A DNA stretch of 64,000 nucleotides from Wyeomyia smithii (Eukaryota; Arthropoda; Insecta; Diptera; Culicidae): positions 210,137,781 through 210,201,780 of the forward strand of contig NC_073695.1 of assembly GCF_029784165.1 (NCBI RefSeq), given 5' to 3'. Below the pieces are notes generated by a model that saw only the letters and a program-made list of their open reading frames with translations, was not told the DNA's origin and ran no database searches. Within the stretch, counting starts at the first letter, position 1. The number at the start of each line of letters is the position of its first letter. The translations under genes and the position numbers were made by a program. Below, piece by piece: positions 44,265-55,866 of the stretch.

Positions 44265-47200
44265 AATCATTTGTCGATTATTTGTCAAGAATCAAAAGTA
44301 TAATTAGGATCCTTATTCGGATTTGTAAGTTTAAACAAGGGTGAATTATGATGTTTTAAGGTAGATTGAAATTTATCAAAATATAGCAAAATTTAATAAA
44401 GTGTTGGAGAGTATGAAAAAATCTCTCGGTTATATTTCTTAGATAATATAAAATAAATACTATAAATACTGCTTTTGCTATTAAATGAACTTGAATACCT
44501 TGCCGATTGTGGCCAAATTTGATAAAAATTCGCATTTTGAAATTCGGGAACGCATTTATGCACTTATATATTTAAAACATAGGCACTCGCAGCCAGTTTA
44601 CTCGAGAGGTTATATATTGAATATGTAAGCATTACTTGCAAGTTAAAAAATATCTGAACCCCAACTAAATATCACTCCTATTCCAATAGAAAATTTGTTA
44701 TCAAATAGCTTCCAAACAAAACAAACGCTTCTCTAGTACTCTCAAATTGTTGCGTCAAAGTGATCCTAACCTGTCAATCAGTTTGCGAAATTGGCTGCCA
44801 TAAATTCATTGTACATCGAGAGATTGAAATCGAATAAAACTGTCAACCTCTGAAACAGTCACGTTGATCGCCGCTTGCCGTAAGCGGTTTTTCCACCAAA
44901 GACAAGCCAATTCAATTTTCCAGAGGAAATTGTTTCGAAAATAATAACATTATTAGTACCCCAAAATGGGAAGATAACCACCACCTTCCGGCAGTCGGTA
45001 GATTACATATGTAGCGATAATTCGTACCCTGCTGTGCGCTGCTAACGAAGATTTGTAGGCCCGAGGAGTTTTTAACCTTGTTAATTAGAAGTATACACAA
45101 CCTGTTAGGCCGTGCTGATCGAAATAAAGTTTTCGGAACGAGACCATAATAGCGGTATTGTTTTGTGGGGTGGACGGTAGAAAGCAACTGGGAAACGGAA
45201 AAGTTTCCGTAAGATTGATGGTGTTGCTGCGGGAGTAATTCTCCAGAAAACAAGATGTTCCCAGCCGGAGGGATATTATTTGGAAGGATTATTTTCTGGT
45301 CGATTATCTTTATACCCTGAAGGGACGATTCAATTTCTATGGGAAGTTGTTGTATAGAGAAGTATTGTTGCAATTTCATGGATGCGGAGATTTTATTACA
45401 GAGCTTTTATGACAACATTCCGCTATCGGTGGTGCTCCCAAAAATGCAGTCATCGGAACGTCCAAAGTACGTCATCGGTATCCCCCTCAGTAAACAGCCC
45501 TCGATAAACTATTTAATTCGCAAATATGCCCGTGCAAACAATTCCCAACTCGCTCGAGAAAGCCGGCAGAGTTTCGTTCCAGTGTGGGGATTATGTGTGT
45601 TTAATATGTATCAACTTGGACTCCAGCATTCACCCGCATCGCAACCAGCTGCGCTCCGACGACTACCAGAATTGAATTGTTAAAATTGTTTGTAACAAAG
45701 TTATCAAATTAAAATCACAAATACTTGTGGCGACGGTGGCGGTGGTTTATTCTCCCTCGACCAGTTCCGCCGCGCTGCAAACGCACTCTCTTGCTTGCCG
45801 ACACGCACATTGCACAGAAGGGGTTTCCCAGGCAAAATGAGAAAGCGGAAAGTTTGCTCGAACTGTCGCAAAGTATTTCAATATGGTTCCCAGCTGACCG
45901 ACGCCCGACGGTTTCCCATTGGGATCAAACAAAAGTGAACAGGATGGTGGGTGGTTTCTTTCGTAAGTGAAAGCCAATGCCCTTTGCAACGAAAACACTC
46001 GACCCCGATGCTTGAACACGTGAAGGACTTGACCTAATTTTTTATGACACCAGAATTAAAACTAAATGTTCTTATTAATTATACGCCACACTTAGGAAAT
46101 CCGAAAAAAAAACTTTCAAAAAGTTATCACGAGTTACAATGAGAACTTTATTTTTCTAGCAACCTTCAAGATAATCTGCAAAATTCTCGTCCAATCAATT
46201 CAAGTTAATTTGAGAGAGTTCTACAAATAAAAAGTAATTTAGAACTATAATCTTTGATTCGCAAATTATTCAACTTTTCAGATGACATTTAGTTCGACTA
46301 AAATTGCTCCAAAACGCAGATATCGCTTATGAATTCTTCACAGTACAATACTACTACTACTTCTATAGACAAAGCATACGATTTTTACAAAAACAAACTC
46401 TCGCACGCTAATACAAAAGTCATGCTAGATTCATCACAAAACAACACCTCGAGAGTGTTTTAAAAAGGAATTCTTGGCACTCCACCGTGAACCATTCCGC
46501 AATAAGTAACTTTCACAATTCAGCTAGCTTTATTTTTTTAAAGTACTACAAATACATCTTCAACGACGAAAACAATACCATACCATCGCATAGTAGTAAC
46601 TTCATTGGCACGGACCCCTCTTTGTTTGCTCAGGGCGGCACTACTATTGGTGCGGTTGGGTAGCGCACTTCTAGCAAATCGTAAATCGCTCGCTTGACTT
46701 TCTAACTACGGCTACCCGGGGCGCTGATGTGCAACGATATGCAGTGTGAACAAGTATTCATTCATAAATAATAATTATGATAGCACTTCCGCGATTGCAT
46801 CGTACCAGACGGTTCGCTATGGTTACATTCCGTGCAGCAGGCAGCAAGCAAGCCAGTGGAGGAAAAATAAATTAGAACCGGACAGTGCACTTTGGACGTT
46901 CGGAGCTCAGCTCTTGGGTGCACTCTGACCCCATGTTCCGCTGATGAAAAATGATTTGTGCGTTTCTAATTAAAGGAAAGGTTCTGGAGTTCGTATGAGG
47001 TAGTGATGGTGAATTTCTAAGAGAAATATTTCTCATCCAATAGTGTAAGCAATTTAGTGACTCATATTCACAATGTTACCTGCTTGAAAAAATTCAAAAT
47101 TTCTTCTCAGTTTAATGGGAGTTAATTATTATTAACTTGTTTGTACCATGCGTAGCAAAATTTTTATTTAGTACATAATATGTGTGAAACGAAAATGAAC

Positions 47201-47540
47201 TTTTGCGTCAAACAAGATATTGAAAATTCAGAAATATTTATTCAACAACCAAATCGTATACTTTGTATAAAATGTAATATTCAGGAGAGGGGAGCGGCAG
47301 CATTGGATTCGAGTTTTTACTTGTTAGTCGGTGAGAAAATTTCACCTCAAAATAGATTATATTCTGCATTATTACCACGGAAATCATTCGTTGTTTTGCT
47401 TTCGTCTTGATTAGACGCAAATTGTTTATCTCCGTTTGATTCGCAAAATAACAATACACGAGTTATCGTACGGGTGTTTTTTTTTGTCGATTAGTTCTTG
47501 TGCTGCGCGATAGCAATAGCCTGCAGTATATCGGCAGAAA
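44265..47540. other. Intronic region, no gene recognised
   Basis: GC-richer islands at about 44870-45250 and 45560-46010 look like unique host DNA and could hold regulatory elements. The open frames there (155 codons minus at 44912-45379 and 114 codons plus at 45339-45683) have no domain I know and no paired splice sites. The rest is AT-rich and featureless. Confidence 0.35.
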
Positions 47541-47544
47541 GAAT

Positions 47545-47643
47545 TTTTATCATTATTATTAATATTATTATTATTATTGTTATTATTATAATTATTATTA
47601 TTATTATTGTTAATATTATTATTATTGTTAATATTATTATTAT

Positions 47644-47676
<33 letters not shown>

Positions 47677-47700
47677 TATTACTTTTGTTATTAGTATTAG
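47545..47700. repeat. TTA/TTAT trinucleotide microsatellite
   Basis: About 150 bp of ATTATT repeats with interspersed TGTTA units. It yields apparent poly-Asn or poly-Ile frames on either strand, which are artefacts. It lies just upstream of the I-clade LINE. Confidence 0.95.
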
Positions 47701-47856
47701 TATTACTGTCTTTTTTTTTATTTTGATCCATTGTAGTTTGAAAAATTGATTTTAAAATTTAATATCAACTACTTGAAACCACCGCCCCCCCCCACCCTTC
47801 CCCCCACATTCGAATATTTATCGTTTGTGGGCGGTAGAGCGTAACGCTCCCGCAAA

Positions 47857-48948
47857 ATGGACGACATGCAGGTGCAACTATTCCTGGATGTGGAAACAAA
47901 TGGGGAAGAGATTGAGATCTCCCTTATCAATTCCCCTCTACCTTCCCCGCTACCTAGCCCCGTACCAAGGGTACCGGCAACACGGGTGAAAGCTTACGCA
48001 GATGCTTCGAAAGGTCCGTTCGTAGTTTTCTTAAGGCCCATAAAGAAGCCTCTTAACATTATACAAAAAGGCAAGGACCTGGCAAAACAGTTTTCGGACG
48101 TAACCGAAATTACAAAGGTTAGACCGAACAAACTGCTAGTTGTCGTGAGTAGCTTGAAGCAAGCAAACGCAATTGCTAGCTACGAGCTCTTCACGAGAGA
48201 GTACCGCATGTACATCCCTGCCAAGGACGTGGAGATCGACGGTGTGGTTACCGAAGGAAGCCTCACGGTCGATGACATTTTGCGTCACGGGGTTGGCTGC
48301 TTCAAGAACCCTCTGATTCAAGATGTAAAGATACTGGATGTCAAGCAATTGCATTCAGTATCCATCGAAGAAGGGAAGAAGAAATTCCTCCCTTCTGATT
48401 CCTTCCGTGTAACATTCGCCGGATCCGCACTGCCGAACTACATCTCTTTGGACAGGGTTCGTCTGCCTGTACGCCTGTTCGTACCGCGGGTTATGCATTG
48501 CCAAAACTGCAAGCAGTTAGGTCATACCGCCACCTACTGCTGCAACAAGGCACGCTGCAGCAAGTGCAGAGGCAATCATGCTGAGACGGCTTGCAGTGAG
48601 GATACTGAAAAGTGTCTTTACTGCGAGGGAACTCGGCATGACCTTTCGGCGTGTCCCGCGTACAAACAGCGCGAGGAAAAAATTAAGCGTTCCCTCAAGG
48701 AACGATCAAAGCGCTCTTTGGCAGAAATGCTTAAGAGGGCTGAGCCACCCTCGACAGGAAACATCTTTTCCTTTTTGCCAACCGATGAGGGTACATCTGA
48801 CGATCCCGTCGAAGGGTGTTCTTATGCCTTGCCAGAGGGATCTAGGAAGAGGAGAATGCTCAACTCTCCTAATCTTTCTCGCAAAGGTCGTAAGATAACC
48901 CCTAGCGGAATGACCAATAAGACAACACAGCAAGGAAGCGGTGAGTAA
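47857..48948 (+). CDS. I-clade LINE ORF1 (gag-like), intact
   Basis: This 363-residue RNA-binding protein would coat the retrotransposon RNA. The start ATG at 47857 lies just after a GC-rich leader, and no earlier in-frame ATG fits. The N-terminus is acidic and then Pro-rich (about residues 28-38). A folded domain at about 50-200 resembles the PRE_C2HC-type region found before the knuckles. Three Cys-His knuckles follow: residues 215-228 (CX2CX4HX4C), 234-246 (CX2CX3HX4C, one residue short) and 253-266 (CX2CX5HX4C, one residue long). The C-terminus is basic (KRSLKERSKRSL, then RKRRM). The length suits I-element ORF1. There are no stops or frameshifts, unlike every other long mobile coding region here. 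Without its ORF2 the copy cannot move by itself but could still make this protein. Confidence 0.85.
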   Translation: MDDMQVQLFLDVETNGEEIEISLINSPLPSPLPSPVPRVPATRVKAYADASKGPFVVFLRPIKKPLNIIQKGKDLAKQFSDVTEITKVRPNKLLVVVSSLKQANAIASYELFTREYRMYIPAKDVEIDGVVTEGSLTVDDILRHGVGCFKNPLIQDVKILDVKQLHSVSIEEGKKKFLPSDSFRVTFAGSALPNYISLDRVRLPVRLFVPRVMHCQNCKQLGHTATYCCNKARCSKCRGNHAETACSEDTEKCLYCEGTRHDLSACPAYKQREEKIKRSLKERSKRSLAEMLKRAEPPSTGNIFSFLPTDEGTSDDPVEGCSYALPEGSRKRRMLNSPNLSRKGRKITPSGMTNKTTQQGSGE

Positions 48949-49060
48949 AACCGAAGCAAGTGCCCCCCGGTTTTAATTTCAATTCAAACCAGGAGTACCC
49001 ACCGCTTCCTGGGGCACCAAAAACCCCTCGTGCACCCATGATTTAACAAACAAAAATTAC

Positions 49061-49609
49061 CGGGTTACCTTAGCGTGGGTCCCTTCTCATTGTTCCATTC
49101 CGGGCAATGAAAAGGCTGACGCTTTAGCTAAGGTAGGTGCTATTGATGGCGATATTTATGTAAGACCAATTGCTTATGATGAATTTTATAGCATTTTGCG
49201 TCAGAGGACACTCAACAGTTGGCAATCATCATGGAATTCAGATGAACTGGGACGGTGGCTACATTCCATTTTTCCTAAACTATCGACGAAAGCATGGTTC
49301 AAGGGGATGGATGTAGGTCGGGACTTCATTCGCGTGATGTCCAGACTTATGTCCAATCACTACACGTTAAACACGCATCTCTTTCGTAAAGGGCTTGTAG
49401 ACAGTAATCACTGCGTTTGTGGCGATGGCTACCATGACATCGAGCATGTTGTTTGGTCGTGTACCGAATACTGTGGTGTTGAGTCCGAGCTTATAGATTC
49501 CCTTCGGGCCCGAGGAAAACAACCGAACGTACCCGTTAGAGACATTCTGGGAAGCGGTAATCTCCAGTACATGACACAGCTATACGGGTTTATGAACATT
49601 AAAATTTGA
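49061..49609 (+). pseudogene. I-clade LINE ORF2 C-terminal fragment
   Basis: The open frame starts in the last third of RNase H (AWVPSHCSIPGNEKADALAK). It continues through the region starting GDIYVRPIAYDEF and SWQSSWNSDELGRWLHS, then the C-terminal domain with CVCGDGYHDIEHVVWSC (about 49405-49460), and ends TGA after NIKI. It aligns along its length with copy A (11150-11711) and, inverted, with copy C. It is a truncated fragment without a start of its own. Confidence 0.8.
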
Positions 49610-50029
49610 ATTTTTTATCTATTTGTTAGAACACAATTCCCGTCACAAACTGTAAGAAAATGACACACCATGCTGGAGACACTAAGACGAAGACTCGGCA
49701 TCTTTATGTTCACGCAGAAACCTCAGACAAAACTGCTCAAATAGAACATCACTGCTAGCCATCTACAAATAAATAAATTCTATAACTTAATATAGTTAAA
49801 ATGAAAATTGTAACTCCTCTCCTCTCACCTTTAATCCCCACTAGCTCGTAGTCGGCCGCGAGATATAAAAAATGTGCCTCCCTCTTTTCCTCGCTAAATT
49901 AGAATTAAAAAAAAAGTACTTGGCTCAGTTAAACATAAATTGTATCGTGCCGTGTTAACTAAACTATTTTAAAACTAAAGTTTATTTTTATCACACATGT
50001 ATTTTTGGTTGTGTACTAGAATAATGCGC

Positions 50030-50960
50030 TAATTTACACTAACTACTCTTAACTTAAAAAGTAATGATTTTGGAGTCGTAATGTCTTCAGTAAAGTTATT
50101 CTATAAATTATTCTCCACTAGAAGCATTTTTGTGATTATTCTACCTAAAAGTGTGAAATGAGTTTTATTTTTCTCATTTTTGCATATAAAAATCCACTTT
50201 GCTGAGTGCAGTTTTAGCACATTTTATAAGAATCAACTTTATCGAAGACACTATACTTGTATCTGATAATTTAAATGAACTATTGTGAAGTTTTCTCTAG
50301 AATGCCCCTTAAAATCATTTTTTAATATAACTTTTTATAGTGATTTTCTAAAAATTTTCAATGTTCTACAATGTTGTTAACTACAGGAAAACACAAAAGT
50401 TCACCGAAGAAAGTTTATTTTTATCTCTTAAGTTTATTTAGTTATTGAAGATTTTCAATAAAATATTGCACTTATTTATTTACAAATATCTGCACAGGAG
50501 ACAGCGAGAGACAAATGCCAATACCTGGATTAAACGATGTTTTACTTATACTTAAATATAGAAAAGATTTAGTCTGCAGATATTTGCAGATTTTAAAGAT
50601 ATCTGTTAGTAAATTAGTGCATTGTTTCAATAAAAACCGTCAATAACCGATGAAATATGAGAGACAAAATGAACTTTTTTCAATGAAATTGTTTGTTTTA
50701 TGATAGCAAACAACAATGTAGAACATTGAAAAATTGTAGAAAATCACTACTACATGTTATATTGAAAAAAATGATTTTTAATGGCAATCTTTAAAAAACT
50801 TCACAAAAGTCCATTGCAAAAGGCAGATAGAAGTATGGTACCTTTGACAAAGTTGTTTCTTATAAAATGTGCAACAACTTTGCCGAACAAAGTGAATTTT
50901 TATATGCAAAACTGAAAAAAAAGAAATATATGCTTCTCACTGTTAAGGGAATTAATCACA
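50030..50960. repeat. Long inverted repeat, AT-rich
   Basis: The arms are about 50150-50400 and 50690-50935, at roughly 80 percent by eye. Matching anchors are ATGTTCTACAATGTTGTT against AACAACAATGTAGAACAT and TATAAAAATCCACTTTGC against its diverged complement. The loop is about 290 bp. It resembles the other inverted repeats of this intron in base composition but I find no shared ends. No coding sequence. Confidence 0.7.
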
Positions 50961-51269
50961 AGATTTCAACCTTTATGAAATAAAGAATAATTAATGGGTC
51001 AACTTTCCTTAAGGCACTATGGCTCTGAAATTTATTTTTTGGGTCAAAATAATTTCGATCACGTTTTTGCAGCTTTGGAAACAGTGTGTGCCGGTAAGGT
51101 GCCGAGCAGTCTGTATTTTACTCCTTACGCTTAATCTTCCTACAGCCTTTTCATAACAGCCGTCACACGTCATGCGTCATATGAAAATAAGAAAAAGGGA
51201 GGAGCGTCTCCGGTGGATATGAGCTGTTACCAAAACGCGCTGCTTGTGTAGTGCGGACGTCTGTAAAAA

Positions 51270-53843
51270 AACCTAAATTAATCCACCTAGCGGTCAGACT
51301 CAGCCTTTCTCATTCAAACTTATTATTTGTAAAAATAGATTAACATGAATGCTTAAATCCAAAAAGGTATATTCACCCTTTGGGTTCTAAAATATTGATG
51401 TTGTAATTAAAGTATAAAAAGTAGGTAAGTATAAGTAGGTATATTCACCCTTTGGGTTCTAAAATATTGATGTTGTAATTAAAGTATAAAATATGAAATT
51501 TGACGTAATGTTAGTGCTTCAGAAGTAGCGAAATATAAGAAATGAGCCTTAATTTCGAACAATTTAACCACGAGCGACACCAGGAACGTTCAAATAGTAC
51601 GATACCACATTTAAATCATGTTGAGGCCATATATATTGATCAAAGCAGCTATAGTGTTGAATAGTCTTTGAATTTCTTTTCTTTACAAAACTTTTGAACC
51701 ACATATCAAATTTTTATGTAGTTTGTTATTTGTAAGTTTGAGAGATGACTCGTTTGTATGACACTAGTTATGTTCAAATAAGTCGAGTAATGCTTGAGAT
51801 AATAGACTTTCGTTGTTTTACAAATCAAAACATAACGGTTGCTTAAGTTTGATTACAATCAAATGAAAAGAGAACGTATGGGGGGGGGCAAACGTTGAAA
51901 CCACGTGTTCAATCATAATTCATCAGTTAACCCTTAACTATCCCGTTCAATCGATATCAATATTGTTCAAATCTGTTGTGTAGTTTCTAAGATAATGAAG
52001 TTTAGTGACTTTCACATTTCGATACATTACAAACGAAGTTTCATTCCGATTACAGCAAAATTCAATAGGGTGTTATGAGGCAGCTAGACCTTTCATTTGA
52101 TACTAATTCTGTGGAAATCGGGTCAACCATCTCTGAGAAAAGTGAGTGAGCCCAAGTTGTCATCAGAATATGTTTCTTTTCATAGTTGGATTTCACATTT
52201 TTAAACATAACAGGAAAAGTAATAATCCGTTCGCAAAAAAAAAAAATCACTAGGGTCTTATGGGGCAACGAGACTTTCCATATGACACTGATTTTATGAA
52301 AATCGGTCCAGCCATCTCTGAGAAACATAAGTGAGATTAAATAGTCTCCAGAACACGTTTATTTCTGTAACTTCTTAGCCATATGTTCAATCTTCATAAA
52401 ATTCAAAAGTTGAGGTTTTTTAGGTAGCCCGTTTATTTGAAACCAATTTTTTTTCAAATCGGTTGTGTAGTTTCTGAGATATTGATGTTTCGTGATTTTT
52501 ACACTTTGATACATAACCTCTAAACTAGGAATCAGATTACAATAAAATTCAATGGGGTCTTATAGGGCAACTAGACCTTTCATTTGCAATTGATTTCATT
52601 GAAATCGATTCAGCCATCTCTGAGAAAATCGAGTGAGATTGGGAGAGCGTTACACACACACATGCAGAAAATGCTCAGCTCGTCGAACTGAGTCGAGTGG
52701 TATACGACCTTCGGCCCTTTTGAGCACTTTAATACCTTTAGTTTTTGCAGTGATTGCTATACCTTTCTAGGAGAAAGGCAAAAAGTGAAATGATAGAAAT
52801 GACTTTTAATTTCAACTTCAACCCCGAGCAAGGCCAAAAACATTGAAATAGTACAATATTAAATTTAAATGATGTTAAGGCCACATATTTTGATCGTAGC
52901 TATAATTTTAAACAGTCTACGGGTTTCGTTTCTTTCTATAACTTTCAAACCGCATGTTTAAACATTATGAAATTCATTGTTTAAGGGTTTGAAAGCCCAT
53001 TTATTTGAATTCAACTATGTTCGTAGCTTCTGAGAGATAAGAGCGATTTTCACATTCTGACGCAGCGCCAAAACTAAAAGTTTGATTACAATGAAATTCA
53101 ATAGCAACCTAAGCGGCAAATATACCCTTCATTTGACACCAAGATAGAAAGAATCGGTCAGACCTTTTCTGAGAAAAGTGAGTGCGAAAGAAAGGTGCAC
53201 ATACACACGTACACACCCACACACAAACATATACACCTATACATGCATATATGCAGAAAATGCTCGATTCGTCAAACTGAGTTGAGTAGTATATGACATT
53301 CGGCCATTTCAATCATTTTTTTACCTTTTAATTAGCCAGTGATCGTTAGGAGAAAGTCAATATGTTTACTTTCATTATGTGATTTCGCATTTTTATGAAC
53401 AACGGACACAGTTACAATCCGATTGCAATGAAATTCAATAGCAACCTATGGGGCAACTAGACCTTTCATTTGACACTAATTTTGTGAAAATCGGTTCAGC
53501 CATCACTGAGAAAAATGAGTGAGTTTAAACAACCTCAGGATAACTTTTCTTTACATAACTTTTGAACCATATGTTCAATCATAACGAAATTCAAAAATTA
53601 AGGGTTATGGGGACAGCCCAATCATTTGAAACCAGTTTTATTGAAATCGGTTGTGTGGTTTCTGAGATATTGATGTTTCGTGATTTTTTACATTTTGATA
53701 CATAACCTCTAAACTAAAAATCCGATTACAATGAAATTCAATAGCAACCTATGGCGCAACTAGACCTTTCATTTGCAACCTTTCATAATTTTATGAAAAT
53801 CGGTCCAGCCATCTCTGAGAAAAGTGAGTGAGAAAAAAAAGTT

Positions 53844-53933
<90 letters not shown>

Positions 53934-54076
53934 ACATACATAGATACATACATACAGAAAATGCTCAGTTTGTCGAAAGAAGTCGAGTGGTATATGACAT
54001 TCGACCATTGGGACCACTTTTATACCTTCGGTTTTTCCAGTGATTGCTATACCTTTCTAGGAGAAAGGCAAAAATA
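51270..54076 (+). repeat. Compound mosquito repeat, about three units
   Basis: Each unit carries blocks such as GGGGCAACTAGACCTTTCAT, GAAAATCGGTNCAGCCATC, TCTGAGAAAAGTGAGTGAG, an ACAC run, GCAGAAAATGCTCAG and GTCGAGTGGTATATGACATT. Each ends in TTTCTAGGAGAAAGGCAAAA or a variant (about 52785, 53360 and 54076). The left edge may be the ATCCACCTAGCGGTC and GCCTTTCTC block at about 51285. The first unit has internal sub-repeats at about 52020, 52220 and 52460. A perfect 60-bp direct duplication with TATTCACCCTTTGGGTTC lies at about 51367 and 51438. No coding frame. Confidence 0.75.
53845..53940. repeat. CA dinucleotide microsatellite
   Basis: About 85 bp of nearly pure CACACA followed by TACACATACATAGATACATACATAC. 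It occupies the position of the shorter ACAC runs in the sister units at about 52655 and 53195, so it is an expansion within the compound repeat. Confidence 0.97.
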
Positions 54077-54079
54077 GTA

Positions 54080-55403
54080 ATTATCTCGTTCAGAACAATA
54101 TGGTATGCACATAAAATTGAGGAACAGTTTCTCGGTCGAGAACCTATAAATTTTAATGCAATTAACCAATTTAATGCAGTAAAGAACCAGCGTGCCTTTT
54201 GAGTATGCAACGCACCACCGTTGATATGAGGACACCTGCACAATGTTAATGTTAGCAGCTGATATCGTAACACTATTTGTTAAGTTGCGGTGATTTTCAA
54301 ATCAATCTTATAGTCAAAACAATTAATCCTTTTCTACTTTTTTAGTTGCTCTTATTTTCGAACTATAATAAAACGAGTACGGTTGCTTTGGAATGATATT
54401 GCAATTGTAAAATGGAATTTTTTCGAATGGTTAAAACATAACTGTTTTACGAATTTCGCGTTATCAGAAAGATAAATTCCGTCGGTAGGTAGTTTTCGTT
54501 GTCGTCTAGTGCAGCAAAAACAGGGTGCCCCTTTTTCTGCGCTAGCCACGAAGCGGGTTCAGTTGGAGTCGATCCAAATGGTTTTGGCTGTGAAACGCGC
54601 CGGTTTCCCCTACGGACAGAGCGCTTCGGAGCCAAATCTTGACTGTTCCATTTCAGTGCCCGTTTGATTGGGTTGAAAAAACAAGAACGGTTGTGGTTTT
54701 GAGCGGCGCGCGGCGTGCAACCCAGATATCGTCTGGCCTCGATTTCCGTTCCGCTTGACGGGCGAAAAATCGCTTTCCATCGGAAAAGGATAAGTTTAAA
54801 ATTGGGTGTGTTTATACAGCGGAAGAAGTGGTGATTCGATGCAGCGATGTAATGATAAAGGTGTTACCATTTCTCAGAATCAATTCCACTGACTAACGAG
54901 CTCATTATGCATTTTCTTGCAGCTGGGTTGCACAGTGTAAGGTGTAAGTGCTATCTGCATAACTCAGTGCTGTCAGCTTTTTTTACCAGAAAGGAGTGAC
55001 GAATTGGTGCTATGCATTGAATTACTTTCGTTGCTGGAGAGCTAAGGAACAAAGGACCATTTATATCAGTGCATATAAGAGACACCAGTACGAGTAATGC
55101 AATTTTACGGAAACTAAGCAGGGCCATTTTTCCTGCACTATGAGCTAGATCGGACACATGAGTGTGAATTATCATAAATTTGAAAAATTCTACTCTAAAT
55201 GATTAACGCGTATTGTGTAGCAAGGGCGGGGAAAACATCTATTAAGCCATAAAACATAATACTTGACAGGCAACAAAATAAAATAAATAAACCATAAACC
55301 TCAACCGCACCATCCATAACTTTTCCCTTCGGTATGTGCCTTAGTCAACCGGTCTTTTCTTTCTGTCTACATTCAAACAATTTTTTCTCCTTCCTTTTGA
55401 CAG
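54080..55403. other. End of the giant intron
   Basis: Unique-looking DNA before exon B, with a GC-rich patch at about 54480-54790. The last 30 bases are a pyrimidine-rich tract ending TTTTGACAG. I see no exon in it that I can support. Confidence 0.4.
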
Positions 55404-55866
55404 GAGGTCCCATGTCACCTTCGCACCGTGACAGCGATAATCCGTGGCACACAACGGATTCGGAAATGAGTGCAAATCCATCAACAACACAACGAAGCCT
55501 CACGGCAACGGGCCAAGACGAAAGCGGAAACACCGGACGGATGATGTCGAGAGCATCGACGGTGCCAAGCTCAGTTGGCAATGGCGGTGGCAACATCAGC
55601 TTGTCACTCGTCGGAAGCACGATGCTACTGTTGCCCTCGAGCGTACCAGCTATGCCTGGATCCCAACCGCAGCTTCCACAGCTCCCACAACAACAACAAC
55701 AGCGACATCGAACGATCAACTCGATGAACCTTAATCCAACTACGCCGGCGATGGTGGTGAAACCGGTGAACGAACACCGGAAGCTGCTGAAAAGCACCGG
55801 CCCGATACTGAACTACGTCTTCGATTCGCATCCACCGTACTACAAGTCCACCTACTATAACACGCG
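55404..55866 (+). CDS. Host gene exon B: extracellular low-complexity coding exon
   Basis: This internal coding exon lies between a strong 3' splice site (TTCCTTTTGACAG) and a strong 5' splice site (CG|GTAAGT). It begins with two bases of a codon and so fits exon A exactly (GGA, Gly), and it leaves two bases of a codon for the next exon. The 154 residues are Ser-, Thr- and Pro-rich with a QQQQQ tract near 55690 and an N-glycosylation site (NIS). The last 25 residues (GPILNYVFDSH and a Tyr- and Thr-rich end) look more structured. This could be the run-up to an immunoglobulin domain as in Dpr-type surface proteins. That identity is a guess. No transposon similarity is seen. Confidence 0.75.

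Larger units (their letters stand above)
47800..49990 (+). mobile_element. I-clade LINE copy B, internally deleted, ORF1 intact
   Basis: This is a MosquI-like I-clade retrotransposon. Its order is a short GC-rich 5'UTR (from about 47800), intact ORF1 (47857-48948), a join near 49055, then the end of ORF2 (49061-49609) and a 3'UTR with AGCTCGTAGTCGGC and CGTGCCGTGTTA, as in copy A. The endonuclease, reverse transcriptase and first half of RNase H are missing. I could not fix the outermost ends or a target duplication. The retained coding parts have no stops or frameshifts, so the copy looks young. Confidence 0.8.

Noticed and set aside
44912..45683. Facing open frames of 155 and 114 codons as host exons
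   Set aside because: No conserved domain, no paired splice signals, and the two frames converge over the same DNA.
47426..47749. Open frames encoding poly-Asn (minus) and poly-Ile (plus)
   Set aside because: They are simple translations of an ATT microsatellite in both directions.
53769..54043. Open frames with long Cys-Val or Thr-His repeats
   Set aside because: They come from the CA microsatellite and have no other coding features.
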